NCBI GenBank assembly: GCA_944472155.2 | Contig: OX235273.1 | Location: forward strand, 81,586,793 to 81,650,792 | Origin: Trichobilharzia szidati | Taxonomy: Eukaryota > Platyhelminthes > Trematoda > Strigeidida > Schistosomatidae | DNA: 64,000 nt | Reading direction: 5' to 3' | Shown: in pieces, positions 54,812-64,000 of the stretch | How positions within the stretch are numbered: the stretch's first letter is position 1 | How the letters are laid out: each line of letters begins with the position of its first letter | Made by a program: the position numbers and the translations under genes | The notes under the pieces: model-generated | What the model was told of the DNA's origin: nothing | Seen by the model: the letters and a program-made list of their open reading frames with translations, nothing else | The model's database searches: none

Positions 54812-55115
54812 AGAGAGTCACTGAAAATCAGGGAGCACTGGACAGTTGTTTCATCCTAATCTGGAACTCTTCAGTGGGGCATACCCACTAGAGGTCAAAA
54901 GTGGGGCTTTCATGGTACGGGGCAAGCTCGTTGACTTTTCATCCACTGGGTTGGAATTCAGTGGCGCGTGAATTCTAACTCTGTTGCCACCGACTACTGC
55001 TGTCTATGAGCATTCATTTCACTTTTACATGATGGACTCCAATGTCCATGACTTCTCACCACAACTTCAGGACATGCATCTAGTAGTTGCCGATTGGTTG
55101 AAGATTGTATATTTA
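54812..55115 (-). mobile_element. Hammerhead-type SINE, old, full length
   Basis: Minus copy from tail (GAGTCACTGAAAATCAGGG on plus) over a diverged B and A box region (GGGGCAAGCTCGTTGAC) to the 5' part (TGACTTCTCACCACAACTTC). Confidence 0.75.
54835..54880 (-). ncRNA. Hammerhead-like ribozyme with all core boxes intact
   Basis: On minus: CTGAAGA (54874-54868), stem II GTTC/GGAT with wobble pairs (54867-54853), GAAA (54852-54849), then CAACTGTC with the cleavage triplet GTC ending at 54841. Every position of the catalytic core that I can check fits the consensus. Stem I is the weak part: the 5' strand GCCCCA pairs with CAGTGC at three of six positions at most. Confidence 0.5.
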
Positions 55116-55303
55116 GTTTGCGGGACTTATAGGGATTGGGATTAATGTAGAAATGTTGATAATAAAGATATTAACACTGTTAACCTGGAAAATGTCATAG
55201 GTAACAGAAGCACCGCCTCACACTTATTAATAGGAATTCATTGGTTGTATAATTACCTTCGAAAGTACTGTTTGTTGGTGATTTATCATCTGTTAAATAG
55301 TTT

Positions 55304-55540
55304 AAGTGCGTCGGTGGTACAGCGGTAGATTGCTCGCCGACCACACCTATGGTCCGAGGTTCGATCCCCGGCAGCAGACGCACTCCTTTACCTCACTAAG
55401 CCAGTAATAAAACTCGTAAAGAGGGAAGGTTGGACATGAGGCTAGCAACCCTATTCTGTAAAAAATAATCACCACTACTACAGAAACTTGAAGCCTCCTA
55501 TGTTCCACTGGGAACGTAAAGGAATTAAAAAAAGTTTAAA
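55304..55540 (+). mobile_element. tRNA-headed SINE with RTE-like tail (family B)
   Basis: Head AGTGCGTCGGTGGTACAGCGG, B box AGGTTCGATCCCC, body CACTAAGCCAGTAATAAAAC, shortened body-tail junction and end TATGTTCCACTGGG. AGTTTAA on both sides may be a short target duplication. Confidence 0.9.
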
Positions 55541-55592
55541 TTTAGTCATAGTTTGTATATAAATAACCATTTGTCAGGTGTAAGGGAATGAT

Positions 55593-55826
55593 GTGCGTCG
55601 GTGGCATAGCGGTTAGGACGCTCGCCGACCATGCACATGGTCCGGGGTTCGATCCCCGGCCACCGACGCACTCCTTTACCTCGCTAAGCTAGAAACAATG
55701 CTGGTGAAGAGGAAAGATTATAAATGAGGCTAGCAACCCCATCCCGTAAAAACAAAACACTGCTACAGAAACTTCAATCCACTAGCTTGAAGCCCTATGT
55801 TCCACTGGGGAACGTGAAGGAAAAAA
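55593..55826 (+). mobile_element. tRNA-headed SINE (family B), intact head, 11-bp target duplication
   Basis: The youngest-looking family B copy (234 bp). The first 13 bases GTGCGTCGGTGGC are the exact reverse complement of GCCACCGACGCAC at about 55659-55671, so the head closes into a hairpin like an extended acceptor stem. Inside are the A box TGGCATAGCGG, a 7-bp palindromic arm GACCATG/CATGGTC and a T-arm-like CCGGGGTTCGATCCCCGG (B box). Body and RTE-like tail follow. AAGGGAATGAT flanks it exactly (55582-55592 and 55827-55837). Confidence 0.93.
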
Positions 55827-55837
55827 AAGGGAATGAT

Positions 55838-56804
55838 ACATAATATATTCATGAGTTTCTCTGTATTCTGATATGATTAGATTTAGAGCTTATGTACGCA
55901 ATACAGTTTTGCATATTTAACCATACTATTAACCAGTGCAACCGGTAGGACAATGAGTATCAGTCTACTTTAGTCATATCAATTTAAGAGAGCAGTCAGT
56001 GAACATGAAATAATACATTCAATTCTTAAAAGTCTCATCATGAACAGACTTTTAGATCAGTATAGATATACCAAAGAAGTTATAAGGTAAAACATAATCT
56101 TGTGAAAAGTTGTTAGATTATGATAAATATACCATGTGAAACTACAGCATTCAAATGTACTCTACCGAAGTATTCAGTGACGATTTTATTACAACATCAA
56201 TATACCTTTTATCTAAATATATGTAGGTACATAATAATCCTTTTGTAGTGGGATTAAAAATCACTAGTGTATCGTTCACAGGTGATTCCTTTACAATCAT
56301 GCTTCACTAACAAAGAATAACTTCGCTTACTGATGAACATTGTAGCAAAGTCATCACAGTCAAGAGAATTAAAGCTTTAAAAATGTGACTTAAACTATTC
56401 AGAAGAATATAAACATTTTTTGGTGGGTTGTGTTCTCTGAACTGGATGGTTCAGAAGGGAGGCTTTCATTGTCCTTTTAGATAATATCTCCAGAGCTAAC
56501 TTTGCAGTATATTTGTGGGGTGTGCTACTGACAGGATTTGTCAGTAGTATATAATATATAAAGAGATGTTCATCGGCATAAAAAAATATCAAATAGCACG
56601 GAGATAGATTGATATCAGAGAAAGCAAATGATACAGTGTAGCACAGTTACACCGGAGACGTGAAAAGAACACAAAGAAACACAATATGAAGGTCAGAATT
56701 AGCACAACACAGAAGATCTGTGCAAATGGTGATTTGAAGACAAGGTGTACATGATTTGGCTATATAGCGATACCAAATTGCAAAGACACCTTTCTTTGCC
56801 AAAG
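55838..56804. other. No gene seen; Penelope-like scrap on minus at 56410-56545
   Basis: On minus, GAACCATCCAGTTCAGAGAA, GACAATGAAAGC and TTTAAAATATT-like flanks match the 3' end of the PLE copy at 15600-15715. Nothing else is recognised. Confidence 0.5.
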
Positions 56805-57420
56805 ATAGGACTTCAAGGGAACATAGAGAAAACAGAGGTGATAAAGATTCCTGGCTGACAGCAACAGCAACAAAAACAGACAATCAGCCAGCATAAATGG
56901 GAGAAATTTGGAAAAAGCTATCTCCTTCACCTACACACCTACCTGGGAAGTATCGTTTCAACTGTAGGCGGACAGAACTGGTGAGGATATCGAAACAGAG
57001 AGGATTGGAAAAGCAAGTTTGTGTGGAGATCAACACCACACCCAGCACTAAAATGAAAGTAAGATCCGCATTTTCAACTCCAATGTGAAGTTAGTGCTAC
57101 TTACTAGACGGATCAGAGACTTGCACTGCGTGTCATAAAGAACATCTCAAACAAACTACACACCTTCATCAACAGCTGTCTTCGCTCAATACTTCGCTGA
57201 AGATCAGATGGCAAGCCAGAAAACGACAGCAACAGGGATGGATCTCTACCAATGAGTGAACCAACCCAGCAGGAACCGATTGTGCAACAAATATACAGGA
57301 AGAAATGGAGTTAGGTGGATTGGCCATACCTCTGAGGAAACAAACCATCAAGTGAGTGACATCACACACCAGGCCATTGCTCGAGTGGAACCTGAATGGG
57401 AAGCGGCAAGTTGGTCGTCA
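56805..57420 (+). mobile_element. RTE-type retrotransposon, internal and 3' part, with deletions
   Basis: GGACTTCAAGGGAACATAGAG, AACAGAGGTGATAAAGATTCC, GGGAAGTATCGTTTCAACTG, GGATCAGAGACTTGCACTGCG and GGAACCGATTGTGCAACA parallel the copy at 51700-52300. It stops abruptly at GTTGGTCGTCA (57420) before the 3' end, so the terminal 200 bp are missing. Confidence 0.85.
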
Positions 57421-57576
57421 AATCACTATCATCCACATGACTATTTAGGTCATGAAGTTATGGCCACAGGTGGTAATAGTCAGTTAATTCATCTACTTCG
57501 CTCGATAAATTAAATTAATTTCTTAACTGATCCACTAAAGTAATGCATATCTGCTGGCTAAAATTCCTTTCTTTTT

Positions 57577-57990
57577 GATGAGTGCCAACTAGCACGAAAC
57601 CTAGGTCAAGCACGGCTTCCTGCCGACTGTCTCCAACCATCTAACAACAACAATTCACAGTGCACCGTGATGGTGAGCTACCTAGCATGATGGCCACAGT
57701 GCAAACTTGATTGATAGAATTCAGCCTTCAGTAAACAAAGGAGTAGACACCTTACACTATCTACTAACTAGTGTTCGATCAAAAAAATATATCCTATACA
57801 GTACTACATGAGGTCAATAGCGAGTCTGAATAGCTCAGTGGTAACGTCTCTGACTGCAGCACTGGGAGTCTCAGAAGGGATATGAATTCCTTCAAGGATG
57901 CAGATACGCCTTGTTGACTGATGAGTGTCATCTAGCACGAAACTTAGGTTAGGAAAGGCATCCTACCAATTGCCTCCAACCATCTAATAC
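57577..57990 (+). mobile_element. tRNA-like repeat (family C), tandem form
   Basis: The arm GATGAGTGCCAACTAGCACG to CTCCAACCATCTAA occurs at 57577-57645 and again in direct orientation at about 57922-57988, with the linker and a head (CTGAATAGCTCAGTGGTAACG) between. The second head has a deletion over the B box (CACTGGGAGTCTCAG). The unit is close to 345 bp here. Confidence 0.85.
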
Positions 57991-57994
57991 TAAG

Positions 57995-59215
57995 ATTCCG
58001 TCCATTTCTTTGTGTATTAGAATGAATAGTTAAAGTAGGAGTTCTATTGTCTCTGAAATTTCCATTTCTAAACGCAATTATCACTTATTTCACAAAGATC
58101 AGTGTATAAATCTCCGCCTATCTTACTTATATAATCTCAACAAAAACCACTTTTTCTATAACTTTGTAACTTTTGTGACTTTTATTAAAATTAATATATA
58201 TTCTTTTATCGAAAGTTATCGAAACTAAGGCAGTTTCAGCGTGATATTCAGTCTTTATTCTTTCTCTATATTTTTTTTCCTTTCTTTCTTTCTCTCTTGT
58301 CTCTACCATAGACGTATCTAATCATTATTCTAAGAAGTATTCATTGTTTCTTATAGATCACTTCACACTTAATTGATCGAATTTTACAGTTTTCTTTATC
58401 TTAGTGAATAAATAAACAAACAAACAGAAATAATAACGAAGGCAGGAGTAATGGGTAAAGAATTGAGCAACAGCCTGTGGATGACAGTCCCCATTGTGAA
58501 TTAAGTTACTGCTTGAAGTATTCTATCATATAACTAATAGAAAAATATATACATGTGGCATTTATGCATAATCGCACACACACACAGCCAAATAAACAAG
58601 CCTAACTGAGTTGAATCAATCTTGTATATGCTTACGCCTTAAAAGGCTGTGTTCAGCGTTTAACAAATGTTTGTATGTGTGAGGAGTGTCTTGTACCCAT
58701 GGATGTACGCATGGATGAAGTTTGTTTGTCTAACAGATGATACGCACACACACACGCACACACACATACACATACAAATACACGCACATTTAAGTAGAAA
58801 CTCTTATGTCATTCTGCTTAATTCAAGTGTGACATGAAAGACAGGTTTGATAAGCGATAAACTATGAAGAGAGGAGAAGAAAAATTTTAAGCAAAAATTG
58901 AAAGTAAACTATCAGACACTGGCCTAGAGAGAGAGAGAGAGAAAATATCTCCTCCTGTGACACTTTTGTGAGAAAGTAACATAAAGTGACATTATTTAAT
59001 GTGTTGTGTATAATCCTCATGATGATTATAACGGGATGGTGATGATGACGATTATTATTATTATTATGATGATGATGAAGGCAGCATAATAATAATAAGA
59101 TGATTGAGATTATATTTACCTTTCTCGTCGGATAAAAAAAAGAAACAACAACAAAACAAAATATTTTTAGAAAGTGAAGCATATATATAAGATTTAGTAG
59201 ATTATATGCAGTATG
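57995..59215. other. No gene seen; CA, GA and ATT runs
   Basis: (CA)n at 58748-58770, GA at 58927-58941 and ATT/ATG runs at 59050-59080. The 143-codon minus frame at 59293-58862 is hydrophobic with a His/Asn run made by the simple repeats and continues into the PLE arm, so it is not counted as a gene. Confidence 0.55.
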
Positions 59216-59239
59216 AATTATAGGGAATAAAAAGACAGT

Positions 59240-59290
59240 TGCAGCGAAGAAAATTTTCTTTTCGACGAAGTCATCATCATCTAGGCTGTA
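59240..59290 (-). ncRNA. Hammerhead-like motif in left PLE arm
   Basis: Same structure as the right arm on the other strand: TACAGC (59290-59285), first box region, stem II, GAAA, AGAAAATTTTCT stem III and TTC before GCTGCA (59245-59240). One change in the last strand (C for T) removes one stem I pair. Confidence 0.45.
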
Positions 59291-60185
59291 CATTCGTGTA
59301 TTTATATCAAATGGATGGGAAAGTTCCAGAATAATTTCTGGTTAGGGGTCAAATTAATAAAAATTACAATAAGGAATTAGAATGCCATAATAAACAGGGG
59401 GATGGGTAAAACTCAAACAAAGTAGCATAATAACTAAGCACTTGTGCTCTTGTGGAGCTGAGTACATCGGCCGTACCATGCGCCAACTTGGAAAACGCGC
59501 TCGTGAACACTACCCAACCTGGCTAGTAAAAGGAGACCGAAAACGTGTATACAGTTCAGTGACAGAACATCTGGTCAACTCAGGACATTCAGCGCCTTTC
59601 GAAAAATCCTTCAAAGTAATATACAAGATTCAGTCAAACCTATCAAAGGGAATGAAATCAAGACATTTGGGCATAGCTGAGGCGTTAGCTATCCAAAATA
59701 CTCAAACCCACTCTTTGTATCCAAAAGAAATACGTCCAACCCCTGTCCCTGCTATGGCCATCATAAACAGGTAAATTTTTTAATAATGACCATCCCATCG
59801 CCTTTCTTATCTAAACTTCCTGTTTATTCATGTTATTTTAAGTTTTCTTAATCCCTGTCTACACTACCATATTTTCATATCCACACTTCCTGTTTATTTT
59901 GTCATTTTACTATTTCTACATATTTAATCCCTGATTGCATAAACAATTATTCATCACACTAGTTTTTTATCCAAACATCCTGTATATTTTGCTATTTTTA
60001 CATTTCTAACCCCCAATTGCACAATGTCAATCTTCTTAGTTATTATGATGCTACTTTGTTTGAGTTTTACCCATCCCCCTGTTTATTATGGCATTCTAAT
60101 TCCTTATTGTAATTTTTATTAATTTGACCCCTAACCAGAAATTATTCTGGAACTTTCCTATCCATTTGATATAAATACACGAATG

Positions 60186-60236
60186 TACAGCCTAGATGAT
60201 GATGACTTCGTCGAAAAGAAAATTTTCTTCGCTGTA
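60186..60236 (+). ncRNA. Hammerhead-like motif in right PLE arm
   Basis: Stem I TACAGC (60186-60191) pairs perfectly with GCTGTA (60231-60236). Stem II GATGA/TCGTC (60201-60205, 60208-60212) has four Watson-Crick pairs and one G-U. GAAA (60213-60216) is consensus, stem III AGAAAA/TTTTCT follows, and TTC precedes the expected cleavage point after 60230. The first box reads CTAGATGAT instead of CTGATGA, which is one inserted base. PLE terminal repeats are reported to carry hammerhead motifs, which supports the reading. Confidence 0.5.
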
Positions 60237-60364
60237 ACTGTCTTTTTATTCCCTATGATCAAATGTGTATATTCCGTGATTTGAAAACGAGCAGTATGAA
60301 TTGTTAATTTCTTTAAAAGATATAGCCAAAAAAAGAAGCAATGAATAGAGTTAATAGTGTTTAC

Positions 60365-61965
60365 CTGAATTACACGCATTGAAAGTCCAGTTTCTTGTGC
60401 TAGAGATTCTCGAACATGTCTTGTTGGTTTAGGAGTAGCTGCAAATGCTGTTTTCAGTGTATCTAATTGTTTCGCCTTGATAGTTGTACGTGGACCTCGA
60501 CGTTTTGCACCTCCATTATTTCCACTACTAGTAATTCCTAGTCCACTATTATTATTACCGCCACCCGCACTGCAATTTAATCCGCTGTCGATACTTCCAG
60601 AAAGATGATTTATTCCTCCATGATCAGTGATACTTTCACTATCATCTATACTTCCTACTTGAGAGGATACTTCACTTCCAATAATACCACAACATCCAGT
60701 ATGTAATGGTGAATCATATGAACGAGGTCGATGTAATAAATGAATGTATCTATCTTGTGAAGATGGAGAATTATTCTCATTGAATTCATTCTCTTGATCA
60801 CTAATTAATGTGGTATTCTTAAACTCGTTTAACTGAATTGAATCTTGTCCCCCTCCTCCTCCTCCTCTTTCGCCTCCTTCTTGTTCTTCTTCTTCCTCTT
60901 CTCCTTCATCGTCATCATCACAGTCATCTTCATCATCACCGCCTGCATTATTATCAGCGAGCAGATGACTCTCATGTACTTCATTGATATTTATCTTGTT
61001 TTTATTTAGTATAGGTAGGCAATCGCCTTTATTTTGATGATCTTCATCAACCGTTAATTGTATTTTTTCATTTCTTGTAAAATAATCCCTTTCTTTTGAT
61101 TTAAGCAATTGATTTTCCTTGTCTGATACATTTTCATTGACTAAAGATGAACGTACTGGATAATTATCACGATTATTATATACATCAGAAAAAGGATTTT
61201 CATTTATAGGCATACTGTCACAATGACTATCACGTTTGACCATCCAAAGTAGGTTAACTTGATTATGATAGCTACCGAGGTTACCACTACTACTACTAAT
61301 ACTACTACTACTAGTAGTATTGTTGTACTCTATTCCTTTGGATGAAAGGCATCTGAGATTCTCTTGAGTTTCATCTAATTTTTGCAGACAACCTGCTCGA
61401 CTGTCATTAATCTCAACGGCTTCATTTCGATGATCAGCAGCACTAGAGATTAATTGTTGTGATTTTCCAATAAATTGTTGATTAGACGGCAATAATAAAG
61501 GAATATTTGCATTCACTGAATGAGTTGAATGAGAAAGACTGCTGCTATTTAAGGCAGGTGGAATAAGTGAACAAAAACGATCAGACATAGGATTTGATAG
61601 GTATGACAATGTAGCCAATGTAGACGATGGTGACTCTGCGACACTGTTTATGCCTAAATCTCCGATATCTGATGAAGATATACCTTCCGCCTTTCCTTGA
61701 GACTGTGAGAACAAACTGAATGCGGTGGACATAGTTTCTGAGCTGTTTGACTGTTGTTGAAAATTTATTTCAAAAGGAGGTTGTATTTTTGAATTCTGTC
61801 CAGTGGAATAGTATCTGTTAGACAGATAAGGCAGAGAGTTTTCTGATGCTGGCTGAAAATTGTTCACTTTATTGTCTAGAAAATGTTTTGAATTATAGGT
61901 TCCACTTTCAAGCATTGCTTTAACTGGCATTACAGTCGATGTTAATTCTTGTTTCGAAGGTGAAG
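60365..61965 (-). CDS. lhx1: LIM-homeodomain protein Lhx1/5-like, linker plus homeodomain N-terminal part
   Basis: This internal exon encodes 533 residues in the window. It starts after the pyrimidine-rich acceptor TTTTTACACTTCAG (61965; the first two bases complete a codon) and ends at CAG/GTAAAC (60365), phase 0. The last 46 residues (60502-60365) are homeodomain positions 1-46: [46 protein letters not shown], with R5, F20 and the TPKPTRH stretch typical of Lhx1/5. The preceding about 487 residues are low complexity: Ser/Asn-rich parts, a Ser run near residue 213 ([13 protein letters not shown]), an acidic run near 338-358 ([18 protein letters not shown]) and a Gly run. Such a linker is far longer than in animals where I know the protein. 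The LIM domains, expected N-terminal, are not here. Nuclear DNA-binding regulator by family knowledge. The open frame continues past the donor to 60158 but that part is intron. Confidence 0.93.
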
Positions 61966-62149
61966 CTGAAGTGTAAAAAGAAAAAGAGGATTAAAATTAA
62001 ATTATTAATGTTCATATTCATAAATGCAGAAGTATTTACCCTTTATATTCATTATGAATTTAGTATAAATTTATCTGAAAAAATATTCTGAGTATTCTTA
62101 AATACATTATAAGTAGTATTAGTTTTCCTAATTAATTAATAATAATAAT

Positions 62150-63545
62150 TTGCTTTATTCCAGAAACAGTTCTAGTGGTACAGTGTGGAATTTTCAGCAC
62201 ATATCTACAATATTTGCATCTAATTTTATCCAACGTTTAAAAGGAGTATTTCCAAAAAATAAATATAAAGACAACAGCCAAAAAACACAAAACAACACAA
62301 AAATAATTTTTTAAAAATACGAAAAAATACCAAGAAGTAGAAAGGAAAATAAACAGCATATAATAATATCTCAGTATTGGGTAGTGGAAACTATGATATG
62401 ATTATGCATGGTGACAGTAAAGCTATAGTCATACAAGAAGTTATGAAATGATATTTAAGAATGTTTATCGCCAAGATGATCAGTTAATTTAGGTTGAAAC
62501 AACACTAAACAATCATAAAATAACATTTCAGGGTTGTTGTTTTGTTTTTTATTGTCAGGTCTAATGCAGTGTTTGTAGTGGTAGTGTGAGTAATCCTGAA
62601 TAATACAAAATTTTAAGATGGTGATAATGGCGTTCACAACCAATGATTGTCAGTTAATATTGCCGAAAAAAAACAACCACAAAAACTAATAATTACATGA
62701 TGGTTAATGACAGGACAATTTTGTAATACTCATGGTGCTAATATAGTCGGAACCAGAAGATACACAAAAGAAGGAATACAGTAAAGTACAAAAAGTAAGC
62801 CAATGTTAATAATTTAGGTAGCTAAGTATGTTTAAGAAGGAGTTCACTATAGAATACAAAATAAGAGAGAAATAAAAGAGCCTAAAATTATGTTGTTAAT
62901 AACAAAGCAAGTCATAGGTTTCGCGCTTAACATTGTCTCTGTCACTTAGAACACGGGCCAAGTATGGTATCGTTGAGTTCCTGTACTTGGTTGTACGAGC
63001 ATAAATTATTTTATACTGATTTCTGGTTTTACTTGATGAGATACAAGGCGAGAGTTGGGAATAGAAGGGGTGTTGGGGGTCGGAGAGTATGGTTTTTCGC
63101 ATGTATTCAGATGCCTTTCAACTAATGTAGTGACGAGCTGACTGAGTTTTACACCACTAGTCTTACTAACTACCTTCAACATCCTTCTCAGGATGGTATA
63201 GTCCTTTCTCAGTAGCCCAGGAAAGACTAACGGGGAGCAGTAAAGTAGAATAGGTAAGATACAAGAGTTGACAAATTGTGAAAGTAGAGGTTGGGTGATT
63301 CCAGATTGTCTAAGTTTCTTAATGTAGTAGATTAGACAGTACACTTTCTTAGAAATCGTTAGGATATGAGATGTCCAAGTAGTGTCGGAAGATAGAACTA
63401 GACCGAGGTATTTTGCATTAGACTTAGTTTCAATTTTAGTCCCCTCAATGCGACAGGCTTCATGAGAACTTACTAGTGTTTGTAGATCTCGTTTATGCCT
63501 AAGGGAGAAGTTAAAGGTAGTCATATAGGTATTGTAAATCATCGT
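62150..63545 (-). mobile_element. CR1-like non-LTR retrotransposon, 3' end
   Basis: Frame 63542-63006 (178 aa) reads FSLRHKRDLQTLVSSHEACR, KYLGLVLSSDTTWTSHIL, YYIKKLRQSGITQPLLSQF and CILPILLYCSPLVFPGLL, then VVSKTSGVKLSQLV; frame 63102-62896 adds SPCISSSKTRNQYKIIYART and YLARVLSDRDNVKRETYDLL with its stop. It is the longest open piece of this family here and is frameshifted once near 63090. The 3' UTR is about 740 bp and ends in GGAATAAAGCAAATT(ATT)n. It belongs to a subfamily distinct from 6767 and 17038. 5' truncated before the YxDD motif. Confidence 0.82.
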
Positions 63546-63771
63546 GCTTTAATATTCAAAGCAAAATCACTGTGTTCTTGTAAGTTAGAAAACAAACTAG
63601 CAAGAAGTTCTACTGGATTCATATTTCATGCTTCCTATTCTTAATGAACAAAGCATTTCTAAAGCCCTCATCAAGGAGGGTCAAAAATTGCACTGTCTAG
63701 TTATTAGTACTGACTGAAATCTGCGAAGCTCAGTGACTGCATTCATAAATGAATGACTAATTTCACTCAGC

Positions 63772-63774
<3 letters not shown>

Positions 63775-63808
<34 letters not shown>
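63775..63808. repeat. (TA)n microsatellite
   Basis: About 16 TA units. Confidence 0.93.
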
Positions 63809-63809
<1 letters not shown>

Positions 63810-63834
63810 ATTAAAGTCGAATGATTAAAGCTAT

Positions 63835-64000
63835 AGTTAGGAAAGCAAGACAGGCATCCGTTACTCTGCAGTCAGTGTGGACATCTACGGCGCTTAGAAT
63901 GAGCAACACGATTCTCAACATTAAATGTTGAGTCAGTGATTCTATATAGTTCAGAGAGTTACTACGTACGTCATAAAAAGGATTTCTAACAGCCTGTTAT
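63835..64000 (+). mobile_element. RTE-type retrotransposon, internal fragment cut by the window end
   Basis: GTTAGGAAAGCAAGACAGGC, CAGTCAGTGTGGACATCTAC and GTTCAGAGAGTTACTACG match the KAR.AF..L...W and ..GSETW region of the other copies (compare 51855-52010). Decayed. Confidence 0.65.

Larger units (their letters stand above)
59220..60256 (+). mobile_element. Penelope-like element with near-identical inverted terminal repeats (family 3)
   Basis: Arms 59220-59438 and 60035-60256 are reverse complements differing by about two substitutions and one 3-bp indel, so the insertion is young. The central frame 59442-59774 (110 aa) begins right at the arm and encodes CSCGAEYIGRTMRQLGKRAR (a Y...YIG-type GIY-YIG signature with its Arg-rich follow-up), VTEHLVNSGHSAPFEKSFK and RHLGIAEALAIQN. 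The reverse transcriptase is absent. Penelope-like elements are known for terminal repeats in inverted orientation and for 5' truncation. Each arm contains a hammerhead-like segment. The element is 108 bp from the splice donor of the homeobox exon. Confidence 0.88.
24771..60364 (-). other. Giant intron splitting the homeobox, between residues 46 and 47
   Basis: 35,594 bp, phase 0, with donor CAG/GTAAAC at 60364 and acceptor TTTTAG at 24771. It breaks the homeodomain between Q46 and V47, a position where several LIM-homeobox genes have an intron. The intron holds most of the repeats listed in this window, on both strands, and I found no further exon in it. Confidence 0.88.
61966..64000 (-). 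other. Next intron of the Lhx1/5-like gene (partial)
   Basis: From the acceptor at 61966 to the window end. It contains a CR1-like copy, a TA microsatellite and an RTE scrap. No Cys/His-rich LIM exon was seen, so the 5' end of the gene is beyond 64000. Confidence 0.75.

Noticed and set aside
55593..55671. Possible real tRNA gene
   Set aside because: It has A and B boxes and a T-arm, but the acceptor stem is too long, the middle arm is a palindrome, and the segment is the head of a repeated SINE with target duplications. The same holds for the other family B and C heads.
58862..59293. 143-codon minus frame
   Set aside because: It is made of simple repeats and the PLE arm, with runs of Asn, His and hydrophobic residues. 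No domain and no splice context.
60158..60364. Extension of the big open reading frame past the homeodomain half
   Set aside because: The frame crosses a good donor (CAG/GTAAAC) right after homeodomain residue 46, and the residues after it do not continue the homeodomain. The true continuation is in the exon at 24770. The extension is intron and PLE arm.
1..64000. CRISPR array, bacterial operon or phage-type system
   Set aside because: No short regularly spaced direct repeats with unique spacers, no ribosome-binding-site-like starts, and the coding content is a spliced animal gene plus eukaryotic retroelements.
62150..64000. LIM-domain exon upstream of the large exon
   Set aside because: No Cys/His-spaced zinc-binding pattern was seen on the minus strand; the sequence is explained by a CR1-like copy, a microsatellite and an RTE fragment.

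Overview
The window is nuclear DNA of a parasitic flatworm, most probably a blood fluke (Schistosoma). Three things support this. It is AT-rich. It is crowded with repeats typical of schistosomes: tRNA-derived short elements with hammerhead-like cores (Smα-like), RTE-type and CR1-type non-LTR retrotransposons, and Penelope-like elements (PLEs) with a GIY-YIG-like end. And one large-intron developmental gene runs through it. No bacterial-style operon, CRISPR array or standalone RNA gene was seen. The species was not determined.

The only host gene I can support is a LIM-homeodomain transcription factor of the Lhx1/Lhx5 (Lim1) class, on the minus strand. Three exons are visible: 61965-60365 (long low-complexity linker plus homeodomain residues 1-46), 24770-24570 (homeodomain residues 47-60 and following) and 21204-20551 (C-terminal 217 residues and stop). 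All three junctions have GT/AG sites and join in frame, giving about 817 residues. The LIM-domain exons are not in the window and must lie beyond position 64000. The homeobox is split by a 35.6 kb intron.

Layout on the plus strand: 1-20550 is the 3' flank of the gene and holds PLE remnants, tRNA-headed SINEs, two CR1-like 3' ends, RTE 3' ends and an inverted-repeat element. 20551-24770 holds the last two exons, with an RTE-like reverse transcriptase copy in the intron between them. 24771-60364 is the giant intron; much of it is recognisable repeats, with single-copy-looking AT-rich DNA between. 60365-61965 is the large exon. 61966-64000 is the next intron upstream, with another CR1-like 3' end and an RTE scrap.

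The repeats interact. The SINE tails resemble the 3' ends of the RTE copies, which suggests the SINEs borrow RTE machinery. Four short families have Pol III-type A and B boxes. The hammerhead-type repeats often occur as foldback pairs, so intron transcripts could form long hairpins. A PLE with nearly identical inverted repeats, each holding a hammerhead-like fold, sits 108 bp from the splice donor of the homeobox exon. The most interesting material is this set of ribozyme-like and foldback repeats inside a homeobox gene, rather than a new protein system. Family assignments were made by eye; no database was searched.
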